A DNA stretch of 64,000 bases, from assembly GCF_004339595.1 (NCBI RefSeq), contig NZ_SMFU01000013.1, positions 62,001 to 126,000 of the forward strand. Direction: 5' to 3'. Both the position numbers and the translations under genes were made by a program. How positions within the stretch are numbered: the first letter of the stretch is position 1; every line of letters begins with the position of its first letter. This document shows positions 59,376-64,000 of the stretch, piece after piece. The stretch is from Marinobacterium mangrovicola. Its GTDB lineage: Bacteria; Pseudomonadota; Gammaproteobacteria; Pseudomonadales; Balneatricaceae. The notes under the pieces are model-generated. The model was not told the DNA's origin and ran no database searches. It saw only the letters and a program-made list of their open reading frames with translations.

Positions 59376-61588
59376 CAGTCCTCCTCCTTAAATAAAGCAA
59401 TACCAATACGTCGAGCCAGATCAGCAAACTCGGGACAAAATGCATCGACCGATTCGCAGCCAGCGATATCAAGTGAGCCGCTCGCGCGCTGTGCAACCAT
59501 GGTCAGCGCCATCGCCACGCGCGGATCACCGCCGCAGTCCAGCATACCGCTGCCCAGATCACCGCCGCGGACGCGCAGCTCGTTATTGTTCAGTGTCAGC
59601 GCAATGCCCAGCTGCTGCAGCGCACTGCACATAAGTTTAAGTCGTGTGTTTGACAAAAGCGTATCGTCATCCGGCAAAGTCAGGCGGGTCTCACCCTCTG
59701 CACAGGCTGCAGCCACCAACAGAGCAGGACACTCATCGAGAGCCAGACGGCTGAGCTCGTCAGGGATCACTACTCCCTGGAGCGGCGCGTAGCGAACACT
59801 GATATCGGCAACAGGCTCACCACACTCGTCGTGAGCATCATGCAGCTCTATATCGGCTCCCATCTGTTTCAGGATAGTCACCAACCCCATGCGTGTCGGA
59901 TTAATTCCGATATGCTCAAGGGTTAGTTCCGCGCCTGGCGTGATCGTCGTCGCCACCATAAAAAAGGCCGCCAGAGATAGATCACCAGGGATGCGCAGCT
60001 GCGTTCCGCTGAGACGCTGACCGGACTCGATACACAGATGATCGCCCTGCTGTTGCAGTTCGCAGCCAAAGCGCCCCAGCATCCGTTCGGTATGATCGCG
60101 GGACAGCCCCTCCTCCTCGATGCACAACCGACCATCGGTATAAAGCCCGGCAAGGAGCAGCGCTGATTTAACCTGCGCACTCGCAACACTCAGCGAAGCG
60201 GGCGGGCTCTGCAGGCTAGCGGGCGTAATCTTCAATGGCGCACATTCCGCCTCTGCAGTCTCGATTTGCGCGCCAAGCGCCCTCAGCGGCTGTACCAGTG
60301 AGCGCATGGATTCGGCATTGAGCTGATCATCACCGCAAAGCTCAGTCGCAAAAGGCTGCCCTGCGAGCACACCACAAAGTAACCGCATGGAAGTACCCGA
60401 TGAACCGAGATAAATCGGCCCGACCGGCGGCTGCAGACCATTCAGGCCAACACCATATACCCGCACCCTGCCTTGATGCGGGCCTTCGATAACCACACCC
60501 AGATCGCGGAACGCCTGCAGTGTCGCCAGGCTGTCTTCACCATCGAGGAAGCCTTCGATATCGGTAATACCATCGGCCAGCGCGGCGAGGATAATGGCAC
60601 GATGAGAGATCGAGCGGTCACCGGATACGGCGATAGAGCCAGCGATCTTTGTATTAGGACGGACCAGGAAACGGGCTGGTCGTAGCTTCCCCTGAGGCGA
60701 ATAGGCGGAGCGCGCCAGAATGCGCGAGAAATGTTCGCGAGCAGATCGGGCCCGGGTAAAAATACCCAGCAAGGCCTGGCTGTCGCCACGATCTACGGCA
60801 TCGCGCAGTCGCGACACACCCGCAGAAAAGCGGTCAATCTGCGCCAGCAGCTGATCACGATTGGCAAAACAGATATCGTGCCACATGCTCGGATCGCTGG
60901 CCGCAATCCGCGTGAAGTCACGAAACCCGCCTGCGGCGTAGCGGAAGATATCGGTATTTTCTGCCTCATGTGCCAGAGTATCGACCAGTGAAAACGCCAG
61001 CAGATGAGGCAGGTGACTGGTCGCAGCCAGCACCTCATCATGCCGACTGACATCCATCTGCAGCACTTCCGCACCGACGGCCTGCCACATGCGGGCGATC
61101 GCCAGTGTTGCTTCGGGAGCAGACTCTGGCAGCGGGGTCAGAATCACCTTGCGACGAACAAAAAGATCCACATCCGAAGCACCCACACCGCTTTTTTCCG
61201 CCCCGGCAATAGGATGACCAGGCACAAACCCCGGAGGCAGCTCACCGAACAGGCTCCGTGCAGCCATCACCAGGTTACCCTTGGTGCTGCCGACATCGGT
61301 AACCAGCGTGTTAGCTGAAAGCCAAGGCTTGATCTCAGCCAGCACCGCTTCCATGACCTTGACCGGAACGGCCAGCAATACCAGACCGGCTTTAGAGACC
61401 TCTGTCCCCAGATCCTCACCGATACGATCGATGACGCCCAGGGAAAGGCCGAGCTCACATTCGGCACGGTTAAGATCGTAGCCCACAACTTCATCCACCA
61501 GATGACGCTGCTTCAATGCGCGAGCCAGGGACCCGCCAATCAGACCCAGACCGATAACCAGCACACGACTGGTAGAGAACTTCAACAC
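59375..61588 (-). CDS. tyrA-aroA: Fused prephenate dehydrogenase / EPSP synthase-like protein
   Basis: Product of 737 aa. Residues 1-290 are TyrA: NAD motif GLGLIGGS (13-20), catalytic histidines in [14 protein letters not shown] (H125) and [13 protein letters not shown]. Residues ~305-737 are AroA-like. This fusion is known from pseudomonads. Several AroA active-site motifs are altered. The PGDKSISHR loop reads SGDRSISHR (322-330; Lys to Arg). The usual RPM after the PEP loop is ESM (426-428). VKESDR reads LLSNTR (644-649). GDHRIAM reads GDPRVAM (687-693). The frame is intact, so the AroA half may be catalytically weak or repurposed. It overlaps hisC by 7 bases. Confidence 0.93.
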   Translation of the reverse strand: MLKFSTSRVLVIGLGLIGGSLARALKQRHLVDEVVGYDLNRAECELGLSLGVIDRIGEDLGTEVSKAGLVLLAVPVKVMEAVLAEIKPWLSANTLVTDVGSTKGNLVMAARSLFGELPPGFVPGHPIAGAEKSGVGASDVDLFVRRKVILTPLPESAPEATLAIARMWQAVGAEVLQMDVSRHDEVLAATSHLPHLLAFSLVDTLAHEAENTDIFRYAAGGFRDFTRIAASDPSMWHDICFANRDQLLAQIDRFSAGVSRLRDAVDRGDSQALLGIFTRARSAREHFSRILARSAYSPQGKLRPARFLVRPNTKIAGSIAVSGDRSISHRAIILAALADGITDIEGFLDGEDSLATLQAFRDLGVVIEGPHQGRVRVYGVGLNGLQPPVGPIYLGSSGTSMRLLCGVLAGQPFATELCGDDQLNAESMRSLVQPLRALGAQIETAEAECAPLKITPASLQSPPASLSVASAQVKSALLLAGLYTDGRLCIEEEGLSRDHTERMLGRFGCELQQQGDHLCIESGQRLSGTQLRIPGDLSLAAFFMVATTITPGAELTLEHIGINPTRMGLVTILKQMGADIELHDAHDECGEPVADISVRYAPLQGVVIPDELSRLALDECPALLVAAACAEGETRLTLPDDDTLLSNTRLKLMCSALQQLGIALTLNNNELRVRGGDLGSGMLDCGGDPRVAMALTMVAQRASGSLDIAGCESVDAFCPEFADLARRIGIALFKEED

Positions 61589-62688
61589 GCCAGCACCTTC
61601 TCCAGTGCTGCCAGGAAACGTCGATTCTCCTCGGCCAGGCCGACGGTTACACGCAGGTGGTCATTCAAACCATAGGGCGCTAGCGGACGCGGAATCACGC
61701 CTTCCCTCAGCAGCAGATCAAATACCGGCTGCGCCGGCCGCTTCAGATCCAGAAGCAGGAAGTTGCCCTGGGTCGGCAGCGATTCAAGACCCAGCCTTTG
61801 CAAACCCTCCTGCAGCTGCGCGACGCCCTGACGATTCACCTCCAACGTTTTGGCCAGATGCTCGACATCAAACAGCGCCGCTTCGGCCGCAGCCAAGGCC
61901 GGTATATTGACGTTGAACGGATCGCGCACTCGGTTCAAAAGATCGGTAACCGTAGCATCCGCAGCCGCAAACCCCACGCGCAGGCCCGCCAGGCCGTAGG
62001 CCTTGGAGAAAGTGCGCAGCACGATCAGGTTCGGGTAGTCATCCAGCAGCTTCAAGCCATCAGGCAAACCCGCTGCCGGATCCACATATTCGGTATAGGC
62101 CTCATCAAGCACCACGATGACACGGGACGGGATTGCACTCATGAAACGCGCCAGCTCATCCCGGGTAAACCAGGTACCGGTGGGGTTATTCGGATTGGCC
62201 AGAAAGATCAGGCGCGTTTTATCGGTCACTGCCGCTGCCATCGCAGCCAGATCGTGGCCTGAATCTTTTGCTGGTACCACGACAGGCTCCGCATTCACAA
62301 AGCGAGCCGCGATCGCGTAGGCGATGAAACTGTATTCGGAGTAAATAATCTGATCGCCAGGCCTCACAAATACGCGTGCTGCCAGGCTGATCAGTTCATT
62401 CGAGCCATTCCCTAAAGTCAGGCGCTCTGAACTCAGGCCGAAACGCTCGCGCAGTGCCGCCTTAAGGCGAAAACCCGCTGCATCGGGATACCGCGTCATG
62501 CCTGCAAGCGACTCCGTTGCCGCCGCCAGGGCAGCAGGGCTTGGCCCCAGGGGATTTTCATTACTGGCCAGACTGACGATATCAGTCAGGCCAAGTTCCC
62601 GCTCCAGTTCCGCGGCGGGTTTCCCCGGGCGATAAGGCGCAAGGCCTGCGACGCCGGAGGATGCAAGACTATACAGATCAAAGCTCAT
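61582..62688 (-). CDS. hisC: Histidinol-phosphate / aromatic aminotransferase
   Basis: PLP-dependent fold-type I aminotransferase. It has 368 aa, with SLASNENPLGPS (~residues 39-50), the PLP-Asp region VLDEAYTEYV and the PLP lysine in FSKAYGLAGLRVGF (~residues 214-227). Between pheA and tyrA-aroA this copy likely acts on aromatic substrates (HisC2 type) as well as histidinol phosphate. Confidence 0.94.
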   Translation of the reverse strand: MSFDLYSLASSGVAGLAPYRPGKPAAELERELGLTDIVSLASNENPLGPSPAALAAATESLAGMTRYPDAAGFRLKAALRERFGLSSERLTLGNGSNELISLAARVFVRPGDQIIYSEYSFIAYAIAARFVNAEPVVVPAKDSGHDLAAMAAAVTDKTRLIFLANPNNPTGTWFTRDELARFMSAIPSRVIVVLDEAYTEYVDPAAGLPDGLKLLDDYPNLIVLRTFSKAYGLAGLRVGFAAADATVTDLLNRVRDPFNVNIPALAAAEAALFDVEHLAKTLEVNRQGVAQLQEGLQRLGLESLPTQGNFLLLDLKRPAQPVFDLLLREGVIPRPLAPYGLNDHLRVTVGLAEENRRFLAALEKVLAC

Positions 62689-62710
62689 GGAGATACAACA
62701 CTCTCAATCT

Positions 62711-63829
62711 CTACAAAACGGCCTTTGGATAGGATCCCAGACGCTTCAGCTCAACAGAACCAGACTCCAGTTCCTGCAGCAACTCAGCCACTTCTGCGCT
62801 GTCCTCATGGCCTTCGAAATCAACATAGAAAAGCATATCCCAGGTTGATTGCGGCGCCGCGCGGCTTTCCACCCGGGTCAGGCTGATATTGCGCTTACGG
62901 AAAGGCTCCAGCAGTTCGTACAGCGCCCCTGGGCGATCATGGGCCATGAGCAGAATAGATGTCTTATCCTGACCACTGGCGCCCACCGCCTGGCGACCTA
63001 CCACGAGATAGCGTGTGCGATTGTCCGGCTGATCTTCGATATTTGACTGAACCACCTTAAGGTTGAAAAGATCGGCGGCTATATCACCGCCAATTGCCGC
63101 AGCTGTGCTGGACTCGGCCGCCCGACGAGCAGCCTCGGCATTTGACTCAACCTCAACGCATTTCAGATTTCCGCAACGAGCATCGATCCAGTGACGGCAC
63201 TGATTGATCGCAAAGGGGTGCGCGTAGATCACTTCGAGCTTATCGAGCTCCGCGGAATCCACCATCAGCAGATGCTGGTGAGTACTCAGCTCCACCTCAC
63301 CACAGATACCGAGGTTAAAGCGGCTGAACAGATCGAGGGCGTGATTAACGACGCCATCTTCGGCGTTTTCGATCGGCACCACACCGTAGTTCGCATGGCC
63401 CGCTTCCACATCGCGGAAGACCGCCTCAAGGTTATCCAGCGCACTGCAGCGCACCGAATGGCCAAAGTGTTTCAGCGCCGCCTGTTGGGTAAAGTTCGCC
63501 TCCGGGCCAAGAAACACCACATTGAGCGGCTGCTCCAGCGCCAGGCAAACCGACATCACCTCACGAAACAGGCGCGCCACCTCCTGATCCGGCAACGGCC
63601 CCTCGTTACGGGACATCACCTTGCGCAGCACCTGGGCTTCACGCTCGGGGCGATAGAACACCGCCGCTTCGGTACCACCCTTGGTCTTGATCTCGGCCAC
63701 GGTCTGGGCGCAACGGGCACGCTCGTTCAGCAGGCGGTGGATCTCGCGGTCGATCTCATCGATTCGATCACGCACCTTACCCAGCGCCTGCTCCTGCTCC
63801 CGCTGCTCCTGTTGTAGTTTGCTATCGCT
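62711..63829 (-). CDS. pheA: Chorismate mutase / prephenate dehydratase
   Basis: Bifunctional P-protein for phenylalanine. ATG 63829 with GGAGAAACG upstream gives 372 aa. Chorismate mutase (~15-100, RDRIDEIDREIHRLLNERAR), prephenate dehydratase (~105-285, FLGPEANFTQQAALKHF; NRTRYLVVG) and a C-terminal ACT domain (~295-370, RPGALYELLEPF; ESRAAPQ). Lies between serC and hisC. Confidence 0.97.
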   Translation of the reverse strand, partial: SDSKLQQEQREQEQALGKVRDRIDEIDREIHRLLNERARCAQTVAEIKTKGGTEAAVFYRPEREAQVLRKVMSRNEGPLPDQEVARLFREVMSVCLALEQPLNVVFLGPEANFTQQAALKHFGHSVRCSALDNLEAVFRDVEAGHANYGVVPIENAEDGVVNHALDLFSRFNLGICGEVELSTHQHLLMVDSAELDKLEVIYAHPFAINQCRHWIDARCGNLKCVEVESNAEAARRAAESSTAAAIGGDIAADLFNLKVVQSNIEDQPDNRTRYLVVGRQAVGASGQDKTSILLMAHDRPGALYELLEPFRKRNISLTRVESRAAPQSTWDMLFYVDFEGHEDSAEVAELLQELESGSVELKRLGSYPKAVL

Positions 63830-63866
63830 CATCGTTTCTCCGCGGAACGAACCGCACTCTTTACCC

Positions 63867-64000
63867 TTAGCCAGCAGTTCGTTCAAATTCGTGCATGAAG
63901 GTGATCAGCGCATCGACCGACTCTTCGGGTACCGCGTTGTAGATGCTGGCACGCATGCCGCCTACAGAACGGTGCCCCTTCAGGTTAAGCAGCCCGTTAG
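63867..64000 (-). CDS. serC: Phosphoserine aminotransferase (C-terminal end only)
   Basis: The last 43-44 codons before the window edge read [20 protein letters not shown], the hallmark SerC C-terminus, and end at TAA 63867-63869. The rest lies beyond the window. SerC makes phosphoserine (and phosphohydroxythreonine for PLP). The position before pheA is standard. Confidence 0.95.
   Translation of the reverse strand, partial: NGLLNLKGHRSVGGMRASIYNAVPEESVDALITFMHEFERTAG

Overview
The window comes from a gammaproteobacterium, most likely a marine Oceanospirillales/Pseudomonadales-type organism. Evidence: a complete dcw cell-wall/division cluster in the Pseudomonas order, a fused TyrA-AroA gene inside a serC-pheA-hisC-tyrA/aroA-cmk-rpsA-ihfB-lapAB-pyrF chain, a three-lipoyl-domain AceF, and the rsmI/lpoA/yraN/diaA/dolP and sspAB/petABC/rpsI-rplM neighbourhoods. 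The backbone looks GC-rich by eye. The species cannot be fixed from sequence reading alone.

Layout. 1-20.3 kb (minus strand): secA (5' part only), lpxC, ftsZ, ftsA, ftsQ, ddlB, murC, murG, ftsW, murD, mraY, murF, murE, ftsI, ftsL, rsmH, mraZ. The genes are mostly overlapping or nearly so, and start at a promoter with MraZ operator repeats near 20.2 kb. 20.6-22.2 kb: a Sel1-repeat lipoprotein and a secreted Gly/Asn-rich protein. 22.37-30.78 kb: a genomic island of about 8.1 kb integrated in rnpB (RNase P RNA), bounded by a perfect 137-bp direct repeat of the rnpB 3' end. It carries an HNH nuclease, a small membrane protein, a broken zinc-ribbon gene, a serine recombinase with a cluster of operator-like repeats, an SF2-helicase-like protein, a zinc-ribbon protein of unknown function and a tyrosine integrase. 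30.6-31.0 kb: the intact rnpB, whose 3' part is now the island-borne copy. 31.1-35.3 kb: rsmI diverging from lpoA-yraN-diaA-dolP. 35.3-42.8 kb (minus): sspB/sspA, the cytochrome bc1 operon petABC, rplM-rpsI, zapE and lrgAB. 42.95-43.3 kb: two identical tRNA-Pro(CGG) genes. 43.6-49.4 kb (minus): pdhR-aceE-aceF. 49.5-53.9 kb (plus): an FAD/Fe-S D-lactate dehydrogenase behind a perfect PdhR/LldR-type operator, a universal stress protein and an AEC transporter. 53.9-64 kb (minus): comEA-like, pyrF, lapB, lapA, ihfB, rpsA, cmk, tyrA-aroA, hisC, pheA and the end of serC.

How the parts connect. The left third makes lipid-linked peptidoglycan precursors and the divisome, and LpoA from the rsmI region feeds the same pathway. 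The pdhR region links pyruvate oxidation to lactate oxidation. The right end is aromatic/histidine/serine biosynthesis joined to translation genes. The two most unusual items are the rnpB-integrated island, whose integrase lies directly downstream of rnpB on the same strand and may depend on its transcription, and the AroA half of TyrA-AroA, which has lost several residues normally conserved in EPSP synthase.
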